Source: Ruminococcus sp. (GTDB lineage Bacteria > Bacillota_A > Clostridia > Oscillospirales > Ruminococcaceae). From it: a stretch of DNA of 64,000 nt. Every line of letters starts with the position of its first letter. Position 1 is the stretch's first letter. This document shows, in pieces, positions 41,941 to 50,739 of the stretch. The translations under genes were made by a program, and so were the position numbers. The stretch lies in contig NZ_JAIKXF010000090.1 of the NCBI RefSeq assembly GCF_024684275.1, positions 1 to 64,000 on the forward strand. Reading direction: 5' to 3'. Below the pieces are notes generated by a model. It saw only the letters and a program-made list of their open reading frames with translations, was not told the origin of the DNA and ran no database searches.

Positions 41941-41969
41941 ATTATATACCATGTTTTGCGGTTTGTCAA
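41941..41969 (-). promoter_or_regulatory. Promoter of the metal importer operon
   Basis: TTGACA, 17 bases, TATAAT on the minus strand: full consensus. Confidence 0.88.
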
Positions 41970-42007
41970 GAGCTTTTTTAAAGAAATCCTCTCCTGCAGC
42001 GATATAC

Positions 42008-42036
42008 TTGACATTTGCTGCGCTTTAATGTATAAT
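42008..42036 (+). promoter_or_regulatory. Promoter of the gene at 42070
   Basis: TTGACA, 17 bases, TATAAT, divergent from the metal importer promoter. Confidence 0.88.
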
Positions 42037-42069
42037 TACCTTGTAATATTGATAATAGGGGGCGGTATT

Positions 42070-42534
42070 ATGCCAAAAACGAACAAAGATAAAGAGCTTG
42101 ACAAAATGTACAAGGAGCTCCTTGAAACTCGTGACAGCGCACGTGCTGCAAACAAGAGCAAGGGGAACAGGCTTTTGTCGTTCTTTATAGGACTTCTTCT
42201 GTTGGGCGGCGGACTGTTCATGATATTCCAGAATATCGAGGTCACGAGCTCATGGGGCTACGGAGGCTCATTTTTCAGGATAGGGGGCTTCGGGCTTCCC
42301 AACGGACTGATAATGCTGCCTATAATCATAGGCATAGGTATGCTGTTTCTCATGGATAGAAAGATATTCGGCTGGATAGTGCTTGCTATCGGAATAATAA
42401 TCGTTCTGCTCAGTGTTATGATGACTACACATCTCCACTGGATACGCTCCAGTGCATTCACGTTTATAGTGATGTTCGGCATGACTGCGGCAGGCGGAGC
42501 AATGGTGCTCAGAGAGCTTTTCAGGAAAGACTGA
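42070..42534 (+). CDS. Small membrane protein with four helices
   Basis: 154 aa from MPKTNKDKELD, chosen for the promoter directly upstream; the longer frame from 41749 would start inside the neighbouring gene. Residues 1-35 are charged (a possible coiled coil); four helices follow (about 36-55, 78-95, 98-117, 127-146), with a Gly-rich loop SSWGYGGSFFRIGGFG. The pattern resembles small LiaF/LiaI-like envelope proteins but no family can be assigned. Confidence 0.7.
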   Translation: MPKTNKDKELDKMYKELLETRDSARAANKSKGNRLLSFFIGLLLLGGGLFMIFQNIEVTSSWGYGGSFFRIGGFGLPNGLIMLPIIIGIGMLFLMDRKIFGWIVLAIGIIIVLLSVMMTTHLHWIRSSAFTFIVMFGMTAAGGAMVLRELFRKD

Positions 42535-42537
42535 GAA

Positions 42538-42573
42538 ACAGGCGTAAAGAATTATCTTTACGCCTGTTTTATG
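42538..42573 (+). terminator. Terminator of the small membrane protein gene
   Basis: AACAGGCGTAAAG pairs with CTTTACGCCTGTT, then T-run. Confidence 0.92.
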
Positions 42574-42615
42574 TATAGATGTCAGTAAGCATCAGGCAGA
42601 ATCAGGCAGAAAAAA

Positions 42616-42641
42616 GAGGGCGTGACAATTGTCACGCCCTC
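42616..42641 (-). terminator. Terminator of the metY-flavodoxin operon
   Basis: A perfect palindrome, GAGGGCGTGACAA/TTGTCACGCCCTC, with an A-run on the left (T-run on the minus strand). A tandem ATCAGGCAGA lies at 42591-42610. Confidence 0.85.
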
Positions 42642-42645
42642 GCTT

Positions 42646-43176
42646 TTACTGCGTAATATATGCCGCGATCGGCTCAATGTATCTCTTGTCGGTATAATCG
42701 CCCGATTTTGAAACGTGTTCAGCCATTGCGATGTCGTCCGGAGTTTTCTCCTTTTTGCCGTTTATCATGGCAGCAAAGGTCTTCATGAGCATTTTTGAAC
42801 CGAGGGACATTTTCTCGTAATTCAGTCCGCCCTCGCAGTAGAATACCTTTGCATACTTTTTCTGGTCGTCGGTAAGTGCTTTTTTTAGAAGATTGTCCAC
42901 TCCCGAGTATTTAGCAGGGCTTGCTCCTACGCAGAACATGGCAAGCTTTTTGCTCTGCCATTTTTCTATCCTGCTGGTGAACCAATCAGCCTTATGTATC
43001 TTTTCAACAGCTACCCAGCCGCCGTAGATTATGGCGTCATAGCTATCAAAATATTTATCGTCCTTTTTGCGGGCGTCCTTTATTGTCATTATCTCGGCAC
43101 CCAGCTTTTCTGCCAGCCATTCTGCGTATTTTTTAGTAAAGCCTGTCTGTGATGAATATACAATAATAGTTCTCAT
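42646..43176 (-). CDS. Flavodoxin-domain protein
   Basis: 176 aa. The FMN phosphate loop is YSSQTGFTKKYAEWL, with GGWVAVEKIHK as the 50s loop. Length and motif fit protoporphyrinogen-oxidase-like (HemG-type) and menaquinone-independent flavodoxins more than short electron-carrier flavodoxins. It follows metY after 75 bases with no terminator between, so it is probably part of the sulfur-related transcript. AGAGGT precedes the ATG. Confidence 0.85.
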   Translation of the reverse strand: MRTIIVYSSQTGFTKKYAEWLAEKLGAEIMTIKDARKKDDKYFDSYDAIIYGGWVAVEKIHKADWFTSRIEKWQSKKLAMFCVGASPAKYSGVDNLLKKALTDDQKKYAKVFYCEGGLNYEKMSLGSKMLMKTFAAMINGKKEKTPDDIAMAEHVSKSGDYTDKRYIEPIAAYITQ

Positions 43177-43251
43177 AATTATTACCTCTTTTTATGGCTC
43201 GTTGAATGTATTTTAGGTATCAGTGCAAAGAACAGTGCTGAGATGTTATGA

Positions 43252-44520
43252 TTAGTCAAGAGCTGCAAATGCCTGTCTGAGGTCATCAAGGATATCCTCA
43301 ACATTTTCAAGTCCGACTGATAATCTTACAAGACCGCCGTTGATGCCTGCTGCAATGAGCTGCTCGTCAGTGAGCTGACGGTGTGTAGCGCTTGCAGGAT
43401 GGAGCACACAGGTACGGATATCAGCAACGTGTACCTCGTTTGAAGCGAGCTTGAGGGAATCCATGAACTTGATAGCTGCGTTCTTGCCGTCCTTGATGAT
43501 AAAGGAGATAACGCCGCTTGTACCGTTGGGGAGGTACTTCTTAGCCAGCTCATGGTATTTGCTGCTTGCAAGTCCGGGGTAGTTTACTGATTCAACGTGT
43601 TCGTTTGCTTCGAGGTACTCAGCTACCTTCATAGCGTTTACGCAGTACTCCTTCATACGGATATGGAGTGTCTCCAGACCGAGATTGAGGTAGAATGCGG
43701 ACTGTGCCGAAGGATAGCAGCCGAAGTCTCTCATAAGCTGCATTCTTGCTTTTACGATGTATGCAGCCTTGCCGTATGCCTTTGTATAGATAGTTCCGTG
43801 ATAGCTCTCGTCAGGCTCTGTGAACTCAGGGAACTTGCCGTTTGTCCAGTCAAAGTTGCCTGAATCAACGATAACGCCGCCGCCCTGAACTGCATGACCG
43901 TCCATGTACTTAGTAGTAGAGTGGATAACGATATCCGCACCGAACTCGAAAGGTCTGCAAAGGATAGGTGTGGGGAAGGTGTTGTCGATGATGAGAGGAA
44001 CGCCGTTTTCGTGAGCTATCCTTGCGAATTTCTCAATATCAAATACAGTGAGGGCTGGATTTGCGAGAGTTTCGCCGAAAACTGCCTTAGTATTGGGCTT
44101 GAAAGCAGCTCTTATCTCAGACTCCGGAGCGTCTGCGTCAACAAAAATACATTCGATCCCGAGCTTTTTCAGTGTGTATGCGAAAAGATTGATCGTACCG
44201 CCGTAGATGGTAGCTGCCGAGATGAAGCTGTCGCCTGCCTTCAGGATGTTGAGCAGGGAGAGCAGAGAGGCTGCCTGACCGCTGGAGGTACACATTGCGC
44301 CGATACCGCCTTCAAGAGCGGCTATCTTGTCCTCAACAGCCATAACTGTCGGGTTCTCAAAGCGCGAATAAATAAGACTTTTTGTAGGATCATCGAATAC
44401 TGCCGCAACGTCATCTGTTGAGTCGTAAACGTATGTAGTACTCTGTACTATAGGTACTACTCTGGGCTCAGTATTCTTTGGTGTGTAGCCTGCGTGCAGG
44501 CATTTTGTTTCAATCTTCAT
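43252..44520 (-). CDS. metY: O-acetylhomoserine sulfhydrylase / aminocarboxypropyltransferase
   Basis: 422 aa, the usual length. The PLP-binding lysine lies in HSTTKYMDGHA; further family features are YSRFENPT, SGQAASLLSLL and LRLSVGLENVEDI-like VRLSVGLENVEDI. It forms homocysteine or methionine precursors from O-acetylhomoserine and sulfide or methanethiol. The HD-domain gene lies 25 bases upstream, on the same transcript. GGAGGT precedes the ATG. Confidence 0.93.
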   Translation of the reverse strand: MKIETKCLHAGYTPKNTEPRVVPIVQSTTYVYDSTDDVAAVFDDPTKSLIYSRFENPTVMAVEDKIAALEGGIGAMCTSSGQAASLLSLLNILKAGDSFISAATIYGGTINLFAYTLKKLGIECIFVDADAPESEIRAAFKPNTKAVFGETLANPALTVFDIEKFARIAHENGVPLIIDNTFPTPILCRPFEFGADIVIHSTTKYMDGHAVQGGGVIVDSGNFDWTNGKFPEFTEPDESYHGTIYTKAYGKAAYIVKARMQLMRDFGCYPSAQSAFYLNLGLETLHIRMKEYCVNAMKVAEYLEANEHVESVNYPGLASSKYHELAKKYLPNGTSGVISFIIKDGKNAAIKFMDSLKLASNEVHVADIRTCVLHPASATHRQLTDEQLIAAGINGGLVRLSVGLENVEDILDDLRQAFAALD

Positions 44521-44545
44521 TGTAGGATACCTCCGTTGTATATTA

Positions 44546-45052
44546 TTACTGTGCTTTTCTGTGAACTATGCGCTGAACCTTTGGAACGCAGAATTCCAGT
44601 ATCGCACAGTATTTGTCAATAACTGTGATAATATATGTTTCCTTATATTTAGGCATTGGTCTGGTCACGGGCCACATATGCTTCTCTATCATGTCCCGTT
44701 CGAGCTGTGAGATCTTTGTGATCTCTGAGGCGTTTGCGCAGGCGAGCATGGCATGGTTTTTGCTATGGGAAGCCTGACCTTTCAGCTTTTCGGAATTATA
44801 CTGTTTTCTATCATAATAGAAAAGGTCGTGGAGAAGCCCTGCTCTTGCGGCTGAACGTGCGTTGAGCCTGAATTTTCTGCATACCATATAAGAATAGTAT
44901 GAAACGTTCACGCAGTGCTGGAAGCGGGTGGTTGATACATGGTGGGTGATAGACCTGAGCTCCTGCACCTGCTGACAGCCGATTATGTCCTTGACGCAGT
45001 CGTAATAGCTGTTTGAGGTGAGCTCCTTTCGGGAACATATTGCTTTAAGCAT
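44546..45052 (-). CDS. HD-domain phosphohydrolase-like protein
   Basis: 168 aa. The metal-binding pattern is H in RFQHCVNVSYY, HD in AGLLHDLFYYD, and a later His in SHSKNHAML and IEKHMWP. Such HD proteins cleave phosphate bonds of nucleotides; the substrate here is unknown. It leads an operon with metY and the flavodoxin gene. AAGGAGGG stands 8 bases before the ATG. Confidence 0.85.
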   Translation of the reverse strand: MLKAICSRKELTSNSYYDCVKDIIGCQQVQELRSITHHVSTTRFQHCVNVSYYSYMVCRKFRLNARSAARAGLLHDLFYYDRKQYNSEKLKGQASHSKNHAMLACANASEITKISQLERDMIEKHMWPVTRPMPKYKETYIITVIDKYCAILEFCVPKVQRIVHRKAQ

Positions 45053-45086
45053 ATCGTTTCCCTCCTTGTTGTCTTTCTCTCTTTAC

Positions 45087-45104
45087 ATTGGAAAATTATC
45101 CAAT
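45087..45104. promoter_or_regulatory. Palindrome downstream of the HD-metY promoter
   Basis: ATTGGA and TCCAAT flank AAATTA. It lies just after the -10 at 45111-45116 and could be an operator for a sulfur-responsive repressor; this is speculative. Confidence 0.45.
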
Positions 45105-45110
45105 ATAGAT

Positions 45111-45139
45111 ATTATACAATAAATCACGCAAAAAATCAA
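45111..45139 (-). promoter_or_regulatory. Promoter of the HD-metY-flavodoxin operon
   Basis: TTGATT, 17 bases, TATAAT on the minus strand. Confidence 0.72.
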
Positions 45140-45339
45140 TATAAAAACAGCAAAATATAAAATAATAAATCCTGCCTGTCGAAGCATGGTACAATTTCTG
45201 TAAACTACATCTTACAAATTTGGAGCAGAGGAACTGTAGATCTATACAAAAGCATTGTAAGAAATCAATAAAAATCAATACGCATTTTGTGCAGTAGAGA
45301 CAAAAACGAGAAAAAAATGAATTTCACCGCTTTAAGGTA
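45140..45339. other. A/T-rich gap between divergent promoters
   Basis: The gene-free region 45053-45419 holds the two promoters (45111-45139, 45340-45368). Between them I see only A/T-rich sequence, with no gene, repeat or strong hairpin. Confidence 0.6.
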
Positions 45340-45368
45340 TTGCAAAATGCTGTGCGGAGTGCTATAAT
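45340..45368 (+). promoter_or_regulatory. Promoter of gdhA
   Basis: TTGCAA, 17 bases, TATAAT; AAAAGGAGG precedes the gdhA ATG. Confidence 0.78.
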
Positions 45369-45401
45369 TATTCGTGAACTGCGTTAGTCGCAGAATTTTG
45401 A

Positions 45402-46787
<1,386 letters not shown>

Positions 46788-46827
46788 TCCGAAACTGATA
46801 TATTTTAAACAGTAATGTAAACTTATT

Positions 46828-46862
46828 ATCTCCCGTTGTGTTAAGCGACGGGAGATATTTTA
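46828..46862 (+). terminator. Terminator of gdhA
   Basis: ATCTCCCGT pairs with ACGGGAGAT, then a T-rich tract. Confidence 0.9.
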
Positions 46863-46948
46863 TTTTAATAATGTGCACAAATCATGCGGCAGCAAATTGT
46901 TGAAAACATAGAAATATCCGTTTTAGACAATAGTTATTGTAAGATAAC

Positions 46949-46976
46949 TTGAAATATGTGCAAAATGTGGTATAAT
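46949..46976 (+). promoter_or_regulatory. Promoter of the cytidylate-kinase-like gene
   Basis: TTGAAA, 16 bases, TATAAT. Confidence 0.62.
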
Positions 46977-47036
46977 ACTATTATGCTTGTTTTATCAAAG
47001 TTTCAATAATATTTTATCTATACGGAGGTAACACCG

Positions 47037-47660
47037 ATGAAAAAACCTATCATTACAATTGAACGACAGTACGGAAGCGGCGGAAGCGTCATCGGTAATC
47101 TTGTTGCTGAAAAGCTTGGTATCAACTGCTATAATCGTCAGATACTGAAAATGACAGCCGAGAGATGCGGCATCGCTGTTAAGAATCTGGAAAATGCAGA
47201 GGAAAATGTTCCAACGAGCTTCCTTTATTCGCTGCTGCTTTCGGCAAATCCGGCAAGAACTATGGAGGAAAATCTTCCGCTCTCAGATAAGGTCTTCATT
47301 ATGGAGAGCCGTATCATAAACGAGATCGCAGAGCAGGAAAAAAGCTTCGTGCTTGTAGGCAGATGCGGTAACTATATACTCGAAGAAAAGGGCTGTTTCA
47401 GCGTTTATATCTACGCTGATACTGAGTCGCGCATGAAACGTGCCATAGCTGATTACGGCGTTGAGGAGAAAAAAGTCGAATCAACGATGAAAAAGGCTGA
47501 TAAGCGCCGCGAGACCTTCTATAACGTAAATACAGGAAAAAACTGGCAGGATAAGGATCAGTATTCACTCTGCCTCAACAGCGCCGAACTTGGCGACGAT
47601 CTTTGTGCGGATATAATTGTAAAGGCTTATAAGGAATATAATAAGCGATTTGCAGGATAA
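47037..47660 (+). CDS. Cytidylate kinase-like family protein
   Basis: 207 aa. The start PIITIERQYGSGGSVIGNLVAE is the P-loop type of the Cytidylate_kin2 family, in which GSGG replaces the usual GxxGxGK. A later LVGRCGNYIL and the Arg-rich lid (RRETFYNVNTGKNW) fit a nucleoside-monophosphate kinase fold. It is not the housekeeping Cmk. CGGAGGT precedes the ATG. Confidence 0.85.
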   Translation: MKKPIITIERQYGSGGSVIGNLVAEKLGINCYNRQILKMTAERCGIAVKNLENAEENVPTSFLYSLLLSANPARTMEENLPLSDKVFIMESRIINEIAEQEKSFVLVGRCGNYILEEKGCFSVYIYADTESRMKRAIADYGVEEKKVESTMKKADKRRETFYNVNTGKNWQDKDQYSLCLNSAELGDDLCADIIVKAYKEYNKRFAG

Positions 47661-47667
47661 ACAGAAT

Positions 47668-47713
47668 AAAACAGCTCCTTTTGCGGTACAATAGCTGCAA
47701 AGGAGCTGTTTTT
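47668..47713 (+). terminator. Terminator whose 3' arm is the ribosome-binding site of the next gene
   Basis: AAAACAGCTCCTTTTGC (47668-47684) pairs with GCAAAGGAGCTGTTTTT (47697-47713). The AAAGGAG of the DUF421 gene lies in the 3' arm and the T-run ends directly at its ATG (47714). Confidence 0.82.
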
Positions 47714-48430
47714 ATGTGCGTTATACTGATCCGCTCGGTTATTCTGTACGTTCTTGTAATATTTGCCGTGAGACTTATGGGAAAGCGGCAGCTTGGGGAG
47801 CTTCAGCCCTCTGAGCTTGTTATCACTATCCTCGTTTCAAACATTGCAACTCTGCCTATCGAGGACGTGAATATCCCTGTTATTGTCGGTGTTACGCCTA
47901 TTCTGTCGCTGGTGTGTTTTGAAGTCATGGTGTCATGGCTGGATCTGAAGCTGCCGAAGCTTCGCCGCCTTATCTCGGGGAGTCCGAAAATAATCGTCAG
48001 AAACGGCTGCATAGAGCGCGATATACTGAGAGAACTGCGTTTTTCGGCTGATGATCTTCTCATGGCGCTGAGAAGCAAGGATATATTTGATATAAGCGAG
48101 GTGCAGTTAGCTATAGTGGAAACTACAGGCAGCGTTTCCGTTATGAAAAAGCCTTCGGAGGATACTCCCACAAGAAGCGATATGAAGCTGTCGGCGGACT
48201 GCTCTGATCCGCCTGTGATGATAATATCCGACGGGAAATTCATACCGCAGGCGATGAAGTCCTTGAAGCTGAGCAGATGTGCGGTAGAAATGCTGCTTTC
48301 TGCAAATAAAATTAGTGTGAATGATGTTTTTATCATGACCGCAGACAGTGACGGGAACTGCTTTATAGCTGATAAGCATGGAACTGCACCGAAAATCGTG
48401 AACTTGAGGGAGAAAAATGACGAGAGTTAA
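47714..48430 (+). CDS. DUF421-family membrane protein
   Basis: 238 aa from MCVILIRSV; AAAGGAG is 8 bases before this ATG. Three N-terminal helices (about 4-80) with the family signature MGKRQLGELQPSELVITILV, then the cytoplasmic DUF421 beta-domain (KIIVRNGCIERDILRELRFS). Related proteins (YetF type) lie near spore and stress genes in Bacillus; the function is unknown. It overlaps the DUF4363 gene by 14 bases. Confidence 0.88.
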   Translation: MCVILIRSVILYVLVIFAVRLMGKRQLGELQPSELVITILVSNIATLPIEDVNIPVIVGVTPILSLVCFEVMVSWLDLKLPKLRRLISGSPKIIVRNGCIERDILRELRFSADDLLMALRSKDIFDISEVQLAIVETTGSVSVMKKPSEDTPTRSDMKLSADCSDPPVMIISDGKFIPQAMKSLKLSRCAVEMLLSANKISVNDVFIMTADSDGNCFIADKHGTAPKIVNLREKNDES

Positions 48431-48794
48431 GATCAGCGGAGCGATATTGCTGCTGCTCATAGGTGTGAGCATATTTTCGGGTGTATGGGTGAACCGCCGC
48501 TGTGACGCGCTCCTTTCAGAGATAAACGTGATAAACGACCTTGAAGAAAGCGGCAATACTTCGGGAGCTGCCGAAAAAGCAAGGCAAATGAACGCAGATT
48601 GGGAGAATTTCCGTGAAAAGGCTTCGGTATTGCTGAAATACGACAAGCTTGTGGAGATAGACCGCCTGTGCTCGCGGATAGTTTATCTGACAGAGAACGA
48701 GGAGACTGAGATGACGGCGGAGCTTGCAGAACTGCACCATATGCTTGAAATGCTGAAAAGCGGCGAAACGCCGCTTTGGAATAGTGTCTTTTAG
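48417..48794 (+). CDS. DUF4363-family protein
   Basis: 125 aa. One N-terminal helix (7-25), then an all-helical outer domain (DLEESGNTSGAAEKARQMNA; WENFREKASVLLKYDKL). DUF4363 proteins commonly follow DUF421 genes, as here, with overlap that implies coupling. Function unknown; the pair probably acts together at the membrane. Confidence 0.82.
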   Translation: MTRVKISGAILLLLIGVSIFSGVWVNRRCDALLSEINVINDLEESGNTSGAAEKARQMNADWENFREKASVLLKYDKLVEIDRLCSRIVYLTENEETEMTAELAELHHMLEMLKSGETPLWNSVF

Positions 48795-48902
48795 TTGAGA
48801 ATTGAGAGTTCAGAGTTGAGAGTTTAAGGTATCGCTGCGGCGATGTTATAAAAAGGAGAGCTGAGCGTAAAAAAACTCTCAACTCTCCACTTTCAACTCT
48901 AA
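48794..48902. repeat. Inverted-arm repeat, copy 1 (GTTGAGAG family)
   Basis: Left arm (48794-48833) is built of GTTGAGAATTGAGAGTTCAG-like units; right arm (48873-48900) has ACTCTCAACTCTCCACTTTC. A short hairpin ATCGC/GCGAT lies between. It fills the whole gap between two convergent genes. Copy 2 is at 50585-50702. Confidence 0.8.
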
Positions 48903-48904
48903 AC

Positions 48905-50023
48905 TTACTTTTCCAGTGTTCCGTGTGAGAGCGACTTCAGATAAGCATTGATAAAGCCGTCGATGTCGCCGTCCATAACAGCCTGTATATTGCCGTTTTC
49001 AAAGCCTGTACGAGTGTCTTTTACAAGAGTATATGGCATGAATACATATGAGCGAATCTGTGAGCCCCATGCGATCTGGTTCTGAACGCCCTTGATGTCC
49101 TCGATCTTTTCAAGGTGTTCTCTCTCCTTGATCTCAACCAGCTTTGAACGGAGCATCTTCATGGCATAGTCCTTGTTCTGGTACTGGCTTCGCTGTGTCT
49201 GGCATGAAACAACGATGCCTGTGGGCTTATGGATAAGACGTACAGCTGAACTGGTCTTGTTGACCTTCTGGCCGCCTGCACCGCTTGAACGGTAAACCTC
49301 CATTTCGATATCCTCGGGACGGATATCTACCTCGATAGAATCATCGAGCTCGGGCATTACTTCAAGAGCTGCGAATGAGGTGTGTCTGCGTCCCTGTGCG
49401 TCGAATGGGGATACACGTACAAGTCTGTGAACGCCGGACTCAGACTTCATATAGCCGTAAGCATTTTCACCCTCAATAAGGATAGAAGCGGACTTCATAC
49501 CTGCTTCGTCGCCGTCGAGATAGTCAAGAAGCTCAACCTTGAAGTCGTGGCGCTCAGCCCAGCGGTTGTACATACGATAGAGCATTTCTGACCAGTCCTG
49601 AGCCTCTGTGCCGCCTGCACCTGCGTGGAAGGTGAGGATAGCGTTAGCGTTGTCGTACTCGCCGGTAAGGAGAGTAGCCAGCTTTTCGTCCTCCAGCTTT
49701 GTCTTGAAGGCGTCGGACTCCTTTTTTATCTCGTCGATGTCGCTCTCGTCGTCAGCCTCGATAGAGAGCTCGATAAGAGTGATTATATCTTCAAGATTTT
49801 CGTTGAGCTGATTATAATGCTCGATCTTCCTTTCAAGGGACTTCTGCTCCTTGAGCACCTTCTGGGAATTTTCGAGATCGTCCCAGAAGCCCTCCTTTGC
49901 AGTCTCGTCGCCAAGCTCCGCAACTCTTTTCTTAGCGGCTTCTATATTCAGAACGTCGGCAAGCTCCGCCATTTCCTTGCGGTAGCCTGTCATTTCGACT
50001 CTGAGCTCGTCAAGTATTATCAT
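48905..50023 (-). CDS. prfB: Peptide chain release factor 2
   Basis: 372 aa from MIILDELRVEM. The stop-codon tripeptide SPF is in RVSPFDAQGRRHTSF and the hydrolysis motif GGQ in SGAGGQKVNKTSS. It releases peptides at UGA and UAA. Most bacteria carry a programmed +1 frameshift near codon 25; here the frame is open through that region, so self-regulation by frameshift is absent. AAAGGA lies before the ATG. A terminator-like hairpin stands upstream (50106-50149). Confidence 0.95.
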   Translation of the reverse strand: MIILDELRVEMTGYRKEMAELADVLNIEAAKKRVAELGDETAKEGFWDDLENSQKVLKEQKSLERKIEHYNQLNENLEDIITLIELSIEADDESDIDEIKKESDAFKTKLEDEKLATLLTGEYDNANAILTFHAGAGGTEAQDWSEMLYRMYNRWAERHDFKVELLDYLDGDEAGMKSASILIEGENAYGYMKSESGVHRLVRVSPFDAQGRRHTSFAALEVMPELDDSIEVDIRPEDIEMEVYRSSGAGGQKVNKTSSAVRLIHKPTGIVVSCQTQRSQYQNKDYAMKMLRSKLVEIKEREHLEKIEDIKGVQNQIAWGSQIRSYVFMPYTLVKDTRTGFENGNIQAVMDGDIDGFINAYLKSLSHGTLEK

Positions 50024-50105
50024 GGTTTCAAATCCTTTCAAACATAGATACATATATTATATCACAGTTTTATTGCAACTTCAAGAGCAAAACATTATTT
50101 TTTAG

Positions 50106-50149
50106 AAAAAAACAAGCAGCTGACTTACCCTCACACAAATCGGCTGCTT
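50106..50149 (-). terminator. Terminator-like hairpin upstream of prfB
   Basis: On the minus strand AAGCAGC pairs with GCTGCTT around a 22-base loop, followed by G and seven T. It lies in the prfB leader side, with no gene before it. Confidence 0.5.
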
Positions 50150-50213
50150 CATTAAATAGTGAGAGAGGCGAATAATGTCACCCTACACTGGCTATTATAT
50201 TTGCAGCGAAACT

Positions 50214-50265
50214 GCTGACTGCCAAAGGCAGCCCCTACAATCTTAGTGCTTAGCTCTCAGTTCTG
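50214..50265 (-). repeat. GTAGGGG palindrome repeat, copy B
   Basis: The minus strand holds GTAGGGGCTGCCTTTGGCAG followed by TCAGC, preceded by an AGAACT...CTAAG stretch. The same sequence occurs on the plus strand at 56600-56648. It ends 12 bases before the valS promoter. Confidence 0.75.
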
Positions 50266-50276
50266 ACAATTCCGTC

Positions 50277-50305
50277 TTGACAAACGGGAATTTATCGTGT
50301 ATAAT
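50277..50305 (+). promoter_or_regulatory. Promoter of valS
   Basis: TTGACA, 17 bases, TATAAT: full consensus, before the T-box. Confidence 0.9.
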
Positions 50306-50314
50306 AGTAAAGTA

Positions 50315-50581
50315 TTCAAAGGCGATGATGAAGAGGAGTACGCAGGATACCCGATTTTCAGAGAGCTGCCGCGCGGTGAAAGGCAGTATGAGGGACTTGC
50401 GGAAGTAGCTTCGGAGCTTCGCGTGCCAACGGCTTTGCTCAGTAGTATGCGGCGTGATCCTCACGTTACAGGGGAAGAAGCTTAGCGGCTTCGCAGAGTG
50501 CGGGATATTATTCCCGAATTCAGGTGGTAACACGGACTTTAGTTCGCCCTGGACCGAAAGGTGCAGGACGGACTTTTTTAT
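50315..50581 (+). promoter_or_regulatory. T-box riboswitch (valine)
   Basis: Stem I has CAGAGAGCTGCCG and GGTGAAAGGCAG (terminal loop and AG bulge). The candidate specifier is GTA (50405-50407), a Val codon. The T-box sequence AGGTGGTAACACGG (50522-50535) is followed by the terminator, CCTGGACC/GGTGCAGG with a T-run (50543-50581). Uncharged tRNA-Val would favour the antiterminator and turn valS on. Confidence 0.9.
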
Positions 50582-50584
50582 TTT

Positions 50585-50702
50585 AAGTTGAGAGTTCAGA
50601 GTTGAGAATTGAGAGTTATAGTGCCGTCAAGGACGGAATATTTAAATATATCTGCGTGAGCAGATACAATAACTTTCAACTCTCCACTTTCAACTCTCAA
50701 CT
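50585..50702. repeat. Inverted-arm repeat, copy 2 (GTTGAGAG family)
   Basis: Left arm 50586-50617 and right arm 50672-50702, built from the same units as copy 1 at 48794-48902. The core has its own hairpins (CCGTC/GACGG, ATTTAAAT, ATCTGC/GCAGAT). It sits between the T-box terminator and valS, in the valS leader. Confidence 0.8.
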
Positions 50703-50739
50703 CATGAGCGAAAAAATTTTTAAAGGAGAATTGATCGAA

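Noticed and set aside
42591..42610. ATCAGGCAGA tandem repeat as a mobile-element end
   Set aside because: Only two 10-base copies with no wider structure; probably slippage.
48905..50053. Programmed frameshift in prfB
   Set aside because: The frame is open from the start through codon 60, with no in-frame TGA and no CTTTGA slippery site near codon 25.
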